A stretch of 64,000 nt of DNA, taken from Actinomycetes bacterium. Its GTDB lineage: Bacteria > Actinomycetota > Acidimicrobiia > Acidimicrobiales > Acidimicrobilacustridaceae. How positions within the stretch are numbered: the first letter of the stretch is position 1; every line of letters starts with the position of its first letter. The notes under the pieces were generated by a model. It had not been told where the DNA came from. It saw only the letters and a list, made by a program, of their open reading frames with translations, and did no database searches. The translations under genes were made by a program, and so were the position numbers. Of this stretch, positions 18,454-27,473 are shown piece after piece. The stretch lies in NCBI GenBank assembly GCA_029782025.1, contig JAKOVR010000211.1, positions 1 to 64,000 of the forward strand, written 5' to 3'.

Positions 18454-18957
18454 GTGCCGCACCGTCCCACCCCGCTGATCCTGGGCGCGCTCGCGCCGCT
18501 CGCGCTGCTGGCGGCGTGTGGCGCCGATCCGGGTGCCCCCACCCGTGTGGTGGCCGCCGACCCGACGACCCAGGCTCCGGCCGGCGCGGCCGGTGGCGAG
18601 ACGACCACCACCGCCGCGGAGTCCCTGCCGGTGGCCGACGCCGTCGACCTCCGGGGGCAGGCCGAGGTCACCGTCGACACCGGCGACAACGTCTTCACCG
18701 TGCCGGGCAAGGAGCAGGCCCGGGTGATCCGGGTCGATCCGGGCACCAAGGTCACGTGGAAGAACGTCGGGGCCAACCCCCACAACGTCACCCCGTCGGT
18801 CGAGGGCAGCTTCGCGGGCATCCCCACCGGCAAGCTCGACCCGTCGATGTCGGCCGCCGTCGTGTTCAGCAAGGCCGGCTCGTACCCGTACTACTGCGCC
18901 GTCCACGGCACCACGTCGAAGGGTCAGCGCGGCCTCGTCGTCGTCGGCGACGCCTGA
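18454..18957 (+). CDS. cupredoxin-like secreted lipoprotein
   Basis: A 167-residue lipoprotein with a signal peptide ending LLAAC (Cys22), a Thr/Ala-rich linker and a plastocyanin-type domain at about residues 70-167. Copper ligands are apparent: H110 (NPHNV), C148 and H151 (YYCAVHG). The axial methionine expected a few residues later is absent; Gln158 (SKGQRG) is the only nearby candidate, as in stellacyanin-type sites. The GTG start is preceded by an AAGGAG site. It may shuttle electrons or bind copper at the cell surface. It follows the mannosyl synthase by nine bases, so co-transcription is likely. Confidence 0.75.
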   Translation: MPHRPTPLILGALAPLALLAACGADPGAPTRVVAADPTTQAPAGAAGGETTTTAAESLPVADAVDLRGQAEVTVDTGDNVFTVPGKEQARVIRVDPGTKVTWKNVGANPHNVTPSVEGSFAGIPTGKLDPSMSAAVVFSKAGSYPYYCAVHGTTSKGQRGLVVVGDA

Positions 18958-19018
18958 TGCCCTGATCAGGCTTCCTGAGCCACCGCACCGATCCCACCCG
19001 CCCGAGTCGCCGGGCGGC

Positions 19019-19024
19019 TACGTT
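19019..19024 (+). promoter_or_regulatory. -10 box of a leaderless promoter (beta-helix lipoprotein)
   Basis: TACGTT lies eight bases before the ATG at 19033. A short palindrome CCTGATCAGG (18961-18970) lies upstream and could be an operator or part of a weak terminator. Confidence 0.45.
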
Positions 19025-19032
19025 CTCGGGCC

Positions 19033-20400
19033 ATGTCGACGCATCGCATCCGTGCCATCTCTCTGCGCGCCCTGGCTGTCGCCTCGGTCCTCGTTGCCGC
19101 CGCCTGCGGCTCGTCCGGCACCGACCAGGCCAAGCCGGGGACCTCGGGCGGCGGCACCACCAAGCCTGCGGTCAAGGCGCTCGAGGTCGGTGAGGGCAAG
19201 ACCTACCCCACCATCCAGAAGGCGGTCGACGCCGCCAAGTCCGGCGACCTCATCCTCATCCACCCCGGCGTCTACAAGGAAGCGGTGGTGGTGGAGAAGC
19301 CCGACAACATCGTGCTGCGGGGGACCGACCGCAACAAGGTGATCATCGACGGCGAGTTCACCCGGGACAACGGGATCAAGGTGCTGGCCAACGGGGTGGC
19401 CGTCGAGAACATGACCGTGCGGAACCACAAGGGCAACGGCGTCTTCTTCACCGGCGACTACGACTCGAAGTTCATCCTCAACGGGTACCGGGCCTCCTAC
19501 GTCACCGTCTACAACAACGGCGACTACGGCATCTACGCCTTCAACGCCACCCGGGGCCAGTTCGACCACGTCTACGGCTCGGGCCACCCCGATTCGGCCT
19601 ACTACATCGGCCAGTGCAACCCCTGCGACGCCGTGGTGACCGACGCCCTGGCCGAGAACAACTTCCTCGGCTACTCCGGCACCAACTCCACCGGCGTCTC
19701 GATCATCAACTCCGAGTGGCGGTTCAACCGCATCGGCATCTCGCCCCAGAGCCAGAAGGGCGAGAAGCTCGCCCCCAACGACGGCGGGCTCATCGCCGGC
19801 AACTACGTCCACGACAACCAGAACCCCGACACGCCGCAGAAGGACAAGAACCTCGACCTGGCCTACGGCACCGGGATCGTGGCCGCGGGGGTCAACAATT
19901 ACCTCGTCACCAAGAACCTCGTGGTCGACAACCAGCGGGCCGGCATCGTGATCATCCTCTGGCCGTTCGGACAGATCTTCGATCCGCACAAGAACACGGT
20001 GAAGGACAACGTCGCCAGCGGGGCCAGCGAGTACGCCGACATCGTGCTGGCCCTGGCCGACACGTCCGGCGGCACGCTCGGCAACTGCTTCGAGAACAAC
20101 CAGGCCACCACGTTCCGGCCCATCGACGTCGAGACCGTGGCCGGGTGCGGCAAGCCCGAGGGCAAGGGGTTCGAGGGGGTCGACGCCCAGCTCCTCGTGG
20201 CGGCCAAGGCGCCGCCCTACGGCGACTACAAGACCATCAAGGCCCCCGGCGACCAGCCCACCATGCCCGACGCCCTCACGGCCCCGCCCGTGCCGGCCGA
20301 TCCGTCGTGGAAGCACGTCGACGCCGACCCGGCCAAGATCAGCACCCCCAAGGCGCCGGCCGGCACCACCCCGGGCACCACCCGCGGAACGGTGAAATAG
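19033..20400 (+). CDS. right-handed parallel beta-helix lipoprotein
   Basis: A 455-residue secreted lipoprotein: lipobox LVAAAC with Cys25, a short linker, then repeated beta-helix coils from about residue 50 to 370. The opening KTYPTIQKAVDAAKSGDLILIHPGVY is the classic start of pectate-lyase/NosD-type helices, and later coils show the N-x-G-V/I-x-F/I pattern (NGVAVENMTVRNHKG, GDYGIYAFNATRG, QRAGIVIILW). No clear catalytic Asp cluster was identified, so it may bind or cleave a surface polysaccharide. The C-terminus is Pro/Thr-rich. The TAG stop doubles as the first bases of the next gene's -10 box. Confidence 0.8.
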   Translation: MSTHRIRAISLRALAVASVLVAAACGSSGTDQAKPGTSGGGTTKPAVKALEVGEGKTYPTIQKAVDAAKSGDLILIHPGVYKEAVVVEKPDNIVLRGTDRNKVIIDGEFTRDNGIKVLANGVAVENMTVRNHKGNGVFFTGDYDSKFILNGYRASYVTVYNNGDYGIYAFNATRGQFDHVYGSGHPDSAYYIGQCNPCDAVVTDALAENNFLGYSGTNSTGVSIINSEWRFNRIGISPQSQKGEKLAPNDGGLIAGNYVHDNQNPDTPQKDKNLDLAYGTGIVAAGVNNYLVTKNLVVDNQRAGIVIILWPFGQIFDPHKNTVKDNVASGASEYADIVLALADTSGGTLGNCFENNQATTFRPIDVETVAGCGKPEGKGFEGVDAQLLVAAKAPPYGDYKTIKAPGDQPTMPDALTAPPVPADPSWKHVDADPAKISTPKAPAGTTPGTTRGTVK

Positions 20401-20403
20401 CCT
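20398..20403 (+). promoter_or_regulatory. -10 box of a leaderless promoter (NUDIX gene), overlapping a stop codon
   Basis: TAGCCT lies six bases before the GTG at 20410. Its first three bases are the stop codon of the beta-helix gene. Confidence 0.45.
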
Positions 20404-20409
20404 GGGGGC

Positions 20410-20904
20410 GTGCACGAATGGACGGTGGCCGGCGCGCTGGTGGAGCAGGACGGTTCCCTCCTGCTCGTGCAGAACCGCCGCCGTGACGGCAGCCTCGACT
20501 GGACCACACCCGGCGGGGTGATCGAGCCGGGGGAGCCGGTGATCGAGGGCCTCGCCCGCGAGGTGCTCGAGGAGTCCGGGATCCGGGTGCTGCGGTGGGC
20601 TCCGTCGCCCTGCTACGAGATCGACGTGATCGCGCCCGGCCTCGGGTGGCACCTCCGGGTCGAGGTCTGGCAGGCCCTCGACTTCGAGGGCGACCTCGCC
20701 ATCACGGATCCCGACGGCATCGTCGAGGCCGTCCGGTTCGTGCCTGCGGCCGAGGTGCACGGGCTGATCGAGGGCAACCACCCGTGGGTGGCCGAGCCCA
20801 TGGCCGAGTACCTCGCCGACCGGTGGGAGCACCCCGAATCACGGGCCTTCGGCTTCCACGTCGAAGGGGAGCGGCTCCGCGACATCACCGTGACACGGCT
20901 GTGA
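20410..20904 (+). CDS. NUDIX hydrolase
   Basis: A 164-residue NUDIX hydrolase cleaving a nucleoside diphosphate linked to another group. The NUDIX box runs from G36 to I58 and fits GX5EX7REUXEEXGU exactly (E42, R50, E51, E54, E55). The flanking beta strands are normal and there is a short C-terminal extension. The substrate cannot be predicted, but its place directly before DNA polymerase IV (nine-base gap) suggests a possible nucleotide-pool cleaning role. GTG start. Confidence 0.85.
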   Translation: MHEWTVAGALVEQDGSLLLVQNRRRDGSLDWTTPGGVIEPGEPVIEGLAREVLEESGIRVLRWAPSPCYEIDVIAPGLGWHLRVEVWQALDFEGDLAITDPDGIVEAVRFVPAAEVHGLIEGNHPWVAEPMAEYLADRWEHPESRAFGFHVEGERLRDITVTRL

Positions 20905-20913
20905 GGCGGGGCG

Positions 20914-22143
20914 GTGGCTGACCGCACGATCCTCCACGTCGACATGGACGCCTTCTTCGTGTCGGTCGAGCTCCTCGACCGGCCCGACCTGCGGGGCCAG
21001 CCGGTGGTCGTCGGTGGCACCGGCGACCGGGGCGTGGTGGCCGCCGCCTCCTACGAGGCCCGCGCCTTCGGCGTGCACTCGGCCATGCCGTCGGTGCGAG
21101 CCCGGCGCCTCTGCCCCCACGCCGTGTTCCTGCCGGGGCGACACGACCGCTACAGCGAGGTGAGCCGGCGGGTGATGGCCGTCTTCGAGTCCTTCACCCC
21201 GATCGTCGAACCCCTGAGCCTGGACGAGGCCTTCCTCGACGTCACCGGCTCGGCCCGGCTGCACGGCGACGGCCCGGGGATCGCGTCGGCGATCCGGCGC
21301 CGGGTGCTCGAGCAGGAAGGGTTGACCTGCTCGGTGGGCGTGGCCCCGTCGAAGTTCGTGGCCAAGCTGGCCTCGGAGGCGGCCAAGCCCCGGGCCACGC
21401 CCGAGGGGCCCGTGTTCGGGACCGGCGTGCACGTGGTGCCGCCCGACGGCGTGCTGGCCTTCCTCCACCCCCTCCCGGTCCAGGCGCTCTGGGGCGTCGG
21501 CCCGGCCACCCTCCAGAAGCTGGCGCGCCTCGGCGTGCGCACCGTCGCCGACCTGGCCACGCTCCCCGTCGACACCCTGACCGGCGCCGTCGGCTCGGCC
21601 GCCGGCCACCACCTCCACGACCTGGCCAACGGCCGCGACGACCGCGACGTGGAGCCCGACCGCGAGGCCAAGTCCATCGGGCACGAGGAGACCTTCAGCG
21701 ACGACCTCTTCGACCCCCCGGCCATCGACCGCCAGCTCGTCCGCATGGCCGATGCCGTGGCGGGCCGGCTGCGGGCCCACGGGGTCGGCGCCCGCACCGT
21801 CACGGTGAAGGTGCGGTTCCCTGACTTCCGCACGCTGACGCGGTCGGTCACGCTGCCCCAGGCCGTCGACACGGGCGGGGAGCTGACGGCCCACGGCCGG
21901 CGCCTGCTGGGCTCGGTCGACCTGTCGCCCGGGGTCCGCCTCCTCGGCATCCACGCCGGATCGCTGGTCAGCGGCGGTCCCCGGCAGCTCGAGCTCTTCC
22001 TGGAAGACCGGCCGGATGCCACGAGGGCCATCGACGACATCCGGGAGCGCTTCGGCGACGACGCCATCGGCCCCGCCGTCCTCCTCGGCGAGTCCGGGCT
22101 GCGGCGCAAGCGCCGGGGCGAGCAGCAGTGGGGCCCGTCCTGA
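20914..22143 (+). CDS. dinB: DNA polymerase IV (Y-family)
   Basis: A 409-residue Y-family translesion polymerase. The catalytic N-terminal motif [12 protein letters not shown], the [19 protein letters not shown] palm/finger segment, the [10 protein letters not shown] active-site acid motif and the helix-hairpin-helix thumb region ([24 protein letters not shown]) are all present, followed by the little-finger domain. A possible clamp-binding peptide near the C-terminus is [11 protein letters not shown] start. It copies damaged DNA with low fidelity. No LexA box was recognised; it probably shares the NUDIX gene's transcript. Confidence 0.92.
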   Translation: MADRTILHVDMDAFFVSVELLDRPDLRGQPVVVGGTGDRGVVAAASYEARAFGVHSAMPSVRARRLCPHAVFLPGRHDRYSEVSRRVMAVFESFTPIVEPLSLDEAFLDVTGSARLHGDGPGIASAIRRRVLEQEGLTCSVGVAPSKFVAKLASEAAKPRATPEGPVFGTGVHVVPPDGVLAFLHPLPVQALWGVGPATLQKLARLGVRTVADLATLPVDTLTGAVGSAAGHHLHDLANGRDDRDVEPDREAKSIGHEETFSDDLFDPPAIDRQLVRMADAVAGRLRAHGVGARTVTVKVRFPDFRTLTRSVTLPQAVDTGGELTAHGRRLLGSVDLSPGVRLLGIHAGSLVSGGPRQLELFLEDRPDATRAIDDIRERFGDDAIGPAVLLGESGLRRKRRGEQQWGPS

Positions 22144-22271
22144 GCTGCGGGCGCGCTGGCCGCCCCGAGGCGGTACGATGCGGGGGCGCACGCGTTGTTG
22201 GCCTGCCGATCGTGTGCGAAGATGATTCGAACCCGGTCCGGCCCCCGCCGGCCCGGAAGAAGGGGACGACC

Positions 22272-22667
22272 GTGCCGCTGTCCGAGGACGAGCAACGCAT
22301 CCTCAGCGAGATCGAGGCGCAGCTCTACGAGTCCGATCCGGCGCTGGCGCGCGACATCGCCGACACGACGCTGTACTCGGTGGCCAAGCGGCGCCTGGTG
22401 TGGGGCGTGTTCGGGGTCCTCGCCGGCATCGCCCTCGTCTGGGTCACCCTGCCCACGAGCTTCGTGCTGGCCCTCGGCGGCTTCGGGGTGATGGTGGTCA
22501 GCGCCAACAGCGTGGCGGTCAACGCCCGGGCCATGGGGCGCATGTCGCTCGACAGCCTCTCGCAGTCGATGCGGGGCAACGGGCTGCGCGACGTCTTCGG
22601 TCCGGACCGCCCCTCGCGGTTCCGGCTCCGCCGTGAGGCCGACGGCGCCCAGCGCGACGACGACTGA
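22272..22667 (+). CDS. DUF3040 two-helix membrane protein
   Basis: A 131-residue protein of the actinobacterial DUF3040 family. The conserved N-terminus VPLSEDEQRILSEIEAQL begins at the chosen GTG, which follows a GAAGAAGGGG ribosome site; the longer open frame upstream lacks codon bias. Two membrane helices (about 47-63 and 65-82) follow, then a cytoplasmic tail that is basic and Arg/Asp-rich. Function unknown. A TACGAT at 22173-22178 could be its promoter, leaving a leader of about 85 bases. Confidence 0.78.
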   Translation: MPLSEDEQRILSEIEAQLYESDPALARDIADTTLYSVAKRRLVWGVFGVLAGIALVWVTLPTSFVLALGGFGVMVVSANSVAVNARAMGRMSLDSLSQSMRGNGLRDVFGPDRPSRFRLRREADGAQRDDD

Positions 22668-22676
22668 CCGCGCCGA

Positions 22677-25103
22677 TCAGCCGGCCGGCGCCGGTCCGAT
22701 GTGGGTCGAGGTGGCCCGGTGGGTGTGGGGCAGGCGCGCCCGGCGCAGCACCCAGCTGGGGTTGAGCCGCACGAGCCACTGCTGCAGGGGCGGCACCTTG
22801 GCGTCGATGGCGGCGCCCACGGCGTGGGCCGACGCCTCGGCATGGGCCGCCACCCGCTCGTCGAGGAGGTGCTCGGCGTAGGTGGCGGCGTCGGTGTCGA
22901 GGGCCAGCTCGTGGATCGGGCCGTCGGCGTCGGGGAGCAGGCGGCTGGCCCGGGCGGCGAACTCGCCGTGGGTCTCGGCCCGGTCGGGCACGGCGCCCAC
23001 CATGGCCAGGTGGTCGACGGCGTCGGCCCAGGCCACCCGCACCAGGTCGGCCGGGGTCCGGGCCAGGGCCCGGCGGCGGCGCCGGTCGCGGTCGAGCCAG
23101 GTCATCACCGCGGCGGCATAGAGGCCGAGCAGGACCGCCAACACCACCAGCACGGCGCCGAGGCGGAGCAGGAACCCGGCGATGGCGGCGGTGACGCCGT
23201 CGAGGCCTCGACCCGTGCTGTCGACCTGGTCGAAGGGGATGGTGGTGGTCGGGGCGTCCTCGACCTGCACGTTGCCCTCACCGCCGACGGTGGTCGACGA
23301 GCCCGGGACGACCGAGGTCCCCGCGGCGCCCGGCTTCTTCGACGTGGTCGTGCTGCCGCCGGGGTCGTTCTGGGGTTCCTCGAACTGCTGGGGTTGGCGG
23401 CCGGTCCAGGCTGTGGCCGTGGGCTCGCCGCGGTCCTTGGTGGGCTCGAAGCTGACCCAGCCGTACTCGCCCAGGTAGACCTCGGGCCAGGCGTGGGCGT
23501 GCTCGCCCTTGACGTGGTACAGGCTCGGGTCGGTGCCGTCGCGCTGGCCCCAGGTGAACCCCACGGCGACGCGGGCCGGGATGCCGAGGCTGCGGGCCAT
23601 GGCGGCGAACGAGGCGCTGAACTGCTCGCAGTAGCCCCGCTTGGCCTTCAGGAACTCGTCGATGGCGCTGCCACTCTGCCCGGGCTGGATCGAGGTGTCG
23701 TAGGTGAAGTCGGGGCCCTGGAAGAAGTCCTGCAGGGCGCGGGCCTTGTCGTAGTCGTTCTTGGCGCCGGCCCGCTCCACGATGTCGCGGGCGAGGGCGG
23801 GGGCGGTGACCGCCCACCCCTGCGGCAGCTCGGTGTAGTGGGCCCGGAGGGCGGAGTCGACGACCTTGGGGTCGGCCTTGCGGAGCTGCACCGGGTCGAG
23901 GTCGGGGAGGGCCGACTCCACCGTGTAGGTGAACCCGTCGGACGTCTCGTAGTCGGTGTCGACGATCAGGGTGCCCGACTCGTCGTGGTAGCGAGCATGG
24001 GCACTGGCGCTCACCTGTCGGGGCTGGTAGGCGGCGGGCAGCCACAGGCGGGCCAGGCCGGTGACGGTGTACTCCTGGTTCAGGGACTCGTGCCGGCCGG
24101 CGCCGAGCGGGGGCTTGAGGTCGCCTTCGGCCTCGACGAACTTGCCGCGGGAGCGCCAGGTGTTGCCGTCGAACTGGTCGAGGGCGGTCAGGCGCCAGTA
24201 GGCCTCCCGGCCGGCCCGCACCGTGAACATCTCGACGTTCTGCTGGTCGGTGAGCCGGGACCGCACCTCCACCAGCGGGCTCACCGTGAACCGGTCGCCG
24301 CGCCCCTGCTTCCCCTCACGGCCGAAGATGGCGCCGCGATCGGCGCCCGGCAGCCGCGGGGCGAGCAGCGCGCCGGCCAGCACGCCGATGACCCCGATCG
24401 TGCCGCCGACCCGCAGCCAGGCGTTGGTGCCCCGGCGGGCGTCGGCGGCCAGCCAGCCCGCCCCGGTCTCGCGCCGGGCGATGCGGTGCAGCAGGAGGAA
24501 GAGCACGGCGGCGGAGGTGAACACCACGACGCTCGGCACTCGATTCTGGGTGCCGCCGAGGACCGAGCAGAACACGAAGACGGTGGTGGAGGGGACCAGC
24601 GCCTCCCAGCTCGACCACAGGCGGAAGGCGGCCCAGTCGGCGAGGAAGATGGCGAAGAACAGCGCGACGGCGGCGGCGATGAGGAACCCGTCCTCCACCG
24701 GCGCCGGGGGCTGGGCCGTCTGGAAGGTCTGCCAGGCATGGGCCAGGGCGTCGCGGGCGCCCCCGACGGATGCGCCGGAGGGCAGGCCGTAGCGGAGGGT
24801 GCCGGGGAGAATGCCGTAGACGATGGCGAGGGCGAGACCGGCGGTGCCGAGGCCGGCGGCGGGGAGCACCCCGACGCCCTTGCGACGGAGGGCGATCAGG
24901 CTGGCGTGGGCGTAGGCCACCACGATGACCATCGGGCCCCAGTACCCCCCGGACTCGAACACGCGGGAGAAGCCGTAGACGGTGGCCAGGGTGAGCGTGG
25001 CCAGCGCCACCTCGGCCGGGATGTGGAAGCGCGGCGTGGCCCGGCCCGGGGCCACGGGCGCGACCGCGGCCCGCGGGGCCGACGGGGTGGCGGTGGCGGT
25101 CAT
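22677..25103 (-). CDS. transglutaminase-like membrane protein (DUF3488/TgpA type)
   Basis: An 808-residue protein with several N-terminal membrane helices (about 30-270), a large extracytoplasmic domain holding a transglutaminase core, a Thr-rich linker and a last helix before a cytoplasmic DUF4129-like tail. The catalytic Cys492 is in GYCEQFSASFAAMARSLGIP and His537 in HAHAWPEVY; the third residue is probably the Glu of VSFEPT. Family members act as proteases or cross-linkers of unknown target. The start overlaps the DUF58 stop (ATGA). The gene order MoxR, DUF58, transglutaminase is a widely conserved module. Confidence 0.87.
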   Translation of the reverse strand: MTATATPSAPRAAVAPVAPGRATPRFHIPAEVALATLTLATVYGFSRVFESGGYWGPMVIVVAYAHASLIALRRKGVGVLPAAGLGTAGLALAIVYGILPGTLRYGLPSGASVGGARDALAHAWQTFQTAQPPAPVEDGFLIAAAVALFFAIFLADWAAFRLWSSWEALVPSTTVFVFCSVLGGTQNRVPSVVVFTSAAVLFLLLHRIARRETGAGWLAADARRGTNAWLRVGGTIGVIGVLAGALLAPRLPGADRGAIFGREGKQGRGDRFTVSPLVEVRSRLTDQQNVEMFTVRAGREAYWRLTALDQFDGNTWRSRGKFVEAEGDLKPPLGAGRHESLNQEYTVTGLARLWLPAAYQPRQVSASAHARYHDESGTLIVDTDYETSDGFTYTVESALPDLDPVQLRKADPKVVDSALRAHYTELPQGWAVTAPALARDIVERAGAKNDYDKARALQDFFQGPDFTYDTSIQPGQSGSAIDEFLKAKRGYCEQFSASFAAMARSLGIPARVAVGFTWGQRDGTDPSLYHVKGEHAHAWPEVYLGEYGWVSFEPTKDRGEPTATAWTGRQPQQFEEPQNDPGGSTTTSKKPGAAGTSVVPGSSTTVGGEGNVQVEDAPTTTIPFDQVDSTGRGLDGVTAAIAGFLLRLGAVLVVLAVLLGLYAAAVMTWLDRDRRRRRALARTPADLVRVAWADAVDHLAMVGAVPDRAETHGEFAARASRLLPDADGPIHELALDTDAATYAEHLLDERVAAHAEASAHAVGAAIDAKVPPLQQWLVRLNPSWVLRRARLPHTHRATSTHIGPAPAG

Positions 25104-26413
25104 CGCCCGCCCCCCATCTGCCGGGCGGTCCGCTCGAAGGCGGCCAGGCTGGCATCGGGGGCGCCGGGGTCGATCCCGTGGCCGGCCGAGGCCAGCCCGC
25201 CGACGGCGCTGCGGCCGGCGGCCCGGGCCAGGTCGCGCCGCACGCCTCGGCGCATCGCCTTGGACCAGGTCTCGGCGAAGCCGTTGGCCCGGGTGATCCG
25301 CAGCACCCCGCCGCCGCGGGCGAGGGGCGGCTCGGGGACGAGGGGATCCCAGCAGGATCGGTCGAAGAGGACGACGGTCACCGAGCCGTAGCGGTTGCGC
25401 AGCCGGGCGATCCGATCGGTCTCCTCCTGGCGCATCATGGCGCCGACCACGATGAGGGCGCCGCCGGTGGCGGAGCGGGCCATCTGGTCGACGACGCGGA
25501 GGAAGGCGGCGTCGTGGCTGACCTGCACGGCAGCGAGGTGCTCCATGATCGCCTCGACGTGGGCGTGCCCGGCGGCGAAGCCGGTGTCGTGGCCGTCGGA
25601 CGTGATCAGGCGCACGAGGTCCTGGCGGCGGGCGCTGGCGTTGACGATGCTGGCGGCGGCGGAGACGGCCAGCTCCAGGCTGTCGGGCGAGGTGGTCGCC
25701 GCCCGCACGTCGAGGAAGACGGTGGCCCGGCCCTGCCACGGCAGCTCGTCCTGGCGGACCATGAGGTCGTCGTGGCGGGCGGTGGAGGGCCAGTGCACCC
25801 GGCGCAGGTCGTCGCCGAGCACGTAGGGGCGCAGCGCGTAGAAGTCGTCGCCGGACCGGCCCAGCGCGTTGGGGTGCTCGGCGCCGGCCATGGGATCGTT
25901 GCCGGTGGTGAGCGGGACGGGTGGGATGTCGTCGATGTGGGGGTACACCGTGAGCTCGGACACGCCCGAGGCCTGCATCCACACCCGGGCCATCCCGAAG
26001 GGATCCTCCATGGAGGCCTTCAGCGGGCCGATCTCGAGGATGCCGCGCCGGTCGGTGGGGAGGCGGTACGCGGCCCGGACCACCCCGCCCGGTTGGAGCG
26101 GGGCGACGAGCAGGCTGGCCCCCCGCGTGCCCGACACCGCGTCGCGCAGCCCGAGCACCGGGGTGGCCGACCGGCTGCGGTTCTCGACCCGCAGGTCGAC
26201 GCGGCTGGGGGTGCCGGCGAACACCCGCGGCGGGTGCAGCTCCCGGATGATGTCGATGCGGATCCGGCGGAGCCACACGTAGCCGAGGGAGGCGAGGACG
26301 ACGAGGCCGACCGTGGCCCCGAGCACGTAGAGCTCGATCGATCCGAAGAGGCGGCCGGCCACCCCGAAGGCGACCGCGACGGCGAGGCTGGCCCAGCCTT
26401 GCCGGGTGAGCAT
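25100..26413 (-). CDS. DUF58 domain protein
   Basis: A 437-residue protein with two N-terminal membrane helices (about 8-50), a beta-rich segment (ELHPPRVFAGTPSRVDLRVENRS), and the DUF58 signature GDDFYALRPYVLGDDLRRVHWPSTAR, followed by a von Willebrand A-like region (ATVFLDVRAAT). DUF58 proteins pair with MoxR ATPases and may assemble or chaperone envelope complexes. It is coupled to both neighbours: one-base overlap with the moxR stop and a four-base overlap with the transglutaminase gene. Confidence 0.85.
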   Translation of the reverse strand: MLTRQGWASLAVAVAFGVAGRLFGSIELYVLGATVGLVVLASLGYVWLRRIRIDIIRELHPPRVFAGTPSRVDLRVENRSRSATPVLGLRDAVSGTRGASLLVAPLQPGGVVRAAYRLPTDRRGILEIGPLKASMEDPFGMARVWMQASGVSELTVYPHIDDIPPVPLTTGNDPMAGAEHPNALGRSGDDFYALRPYVLGDDLRRVHWPSTARHDDLMVRQDELPWQGRATVFLDVRAATTSPDSLELAVSAAASIVNASARRQDLVRLITSDGHDTGFAAGHAHVEAIMEHLAAVQVSHDAAFLRVVDQMARSATGGALIVVGAMMRQEETDRIARLRNRYGSVTVVLFDRSCWDPLVPEPPLARGGGVLRITRANGFAETWSKAMRRGVRRDLARAAGRSAVGGLASAGHGIDPGAPDASLAAFERTARQMGGGR

Positions 26414-27384
26414 CAGGGCATCGCCCCCGTCGGCACCGGTACCTGGTTGACGACGTCGGCGACGGCGTCGGCCGACGTGATGCCCTGGAGCTGGGCTTCG
26501 GGGGTGACGAGGAGACGGTGGGCCAGCACCGGTTGGGCCAGCGCCTTGATGTCGTCGGGGATCACGTAGTTACGTCCGAGCGCGGCGGCGCGGGCCCGCG
26601 TCACCCGTTGCAGGCTGAGCGTGGCCCGGGTCGACATGCCGAGGGCCAGGTAGGGATGGCGGCGGGTGGCGTCGGCCAGGTCGACCATGTAGCTCTTCAG
26701 GCTGGGGGCCACGTGCACGGTGCGCACGGCGTTGATCAGCCCGAGCACGTCGGCGGTGGAGGCCACGGGCGAGATGTCCTCGAGGGTGCTGCCCTCGCCG
26801 TGGGTGTCGAGCACGTCGATCTCGGCGTTGCGGTCGGGGTAACCGACCGACACCCGCATGAGGAAGCGGTCGAGCTGGCTCTCGGGCAGGGGGTAGGTGC
26901 CTTCGTGCTCGATGGGGTTCTGGGTGGCGATGACCATGAACGGGGGCCCGAGCGGGTAGCTGCGGTTGTCGACGGTCACCTGCCCCTCGGCCATGGCCTC
27001 GAGCAGGGCCGACTGGGTCTTCGGGGAGGCCCGGTTGATCTCGTCGCCGAGGAGGATGTTGCAGAACACGGCGCCGGGGCGGAACTCGAACTGACCGCTC
27101 TGGCGGTTCCACACCGTGATGCCCACGACATCGGACGGGAGGAGGTCGGGGGTGAACTGCACGCGTCCGAAGTTGCAGTCGATCGAGCGGGCCAGCGCCT
27201 TGGCCAAGCTGGTCTTGCCCACGCCGGGCACGTCCTCCACGAGCAGGTGGCCCTCCGACACGAGGCAGAGGACGACGAGGTCGATGACCGAGCGCTTCCC
27301 CCGGATCACCCGCTGGATGTTGTCGGAGATGGAGCCGAAGAGGTCCGCGAAGGTCCGCGGTTGCGCGGTCTCCTGGGTGGTCAA
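26413..27384 (-). CDS. MoxR-family AAA+ ATPase
   Basis: A 323-residue MoxR ATPase. Walker A (VPGVGKT, about 52-58), Walker B (LLGDEINRASPKTQSALLEAM), sensor 1 (VIATQNPIEHEGTYPLPESQLDRF) and the C-terminal lid are complete. These proteins remodel or insert cofactors into partner proteins, usually the neighbouring vWA/DUF58 protein. The TTG start, with GCGAGG upstream, gives the standard N-terminus. It heads the MoxR-DUF58-transglutaminase operon and is divergent from the ROK gene. Confidence 0.9.
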   Translation of the reverse strand: MTTQETAQPRTFADLFGSISDNIQRVIRGKRSVIDLVVLCLVSEGHLLVEDVPGVGKTSLAKALARSIDCNFGRVQFTPDLLPSDVVGITVWNRQSGQFEFRPGAVFCNILLGDEINRASPKTQSALLEAMAEGQVTVDNRSYPLGPPFMVIATQNPIEHEGTYPLPESQLDRFLMRVSVGYPDRNAEIDVLDTHGEGSTLEDISPVASTADVLGLINAVRTVHVAPSLKSYMVDLADATRRHPYLALGMSTRATLSLQRVTRARAAALGRNYVIPDDIKALAQPVLAHRLLVTPEAQLQGITSADAVADVVNQVPVPTGAMP

Positions 27385-27460
27385 CTCGGCCTCGCTTTCG
27401 GGGGACGCGGCGGGGGAGGGGGACGGCGAGTCGGATCAGGTTAGGCGCGTTCGACCGGAA

Positions 27461-27466
27461 TAGGGT
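27461..27466 (+). promoter_or_regulatory. -10 box of a leaderless promoter (ROK gene)
   Basis: TAGGGT lies seven bases before the GTG start at 27474 with no ribosome site between them. Confidence 0.5.
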
Positions 27467-27473
27467 CATCGCC

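Noticed and set aside
20914-22143. SOS (LexA) control of dinB
   Set aside because: No recognisable LexA palindrome lies before dinB or the upstream NUDIX gene.
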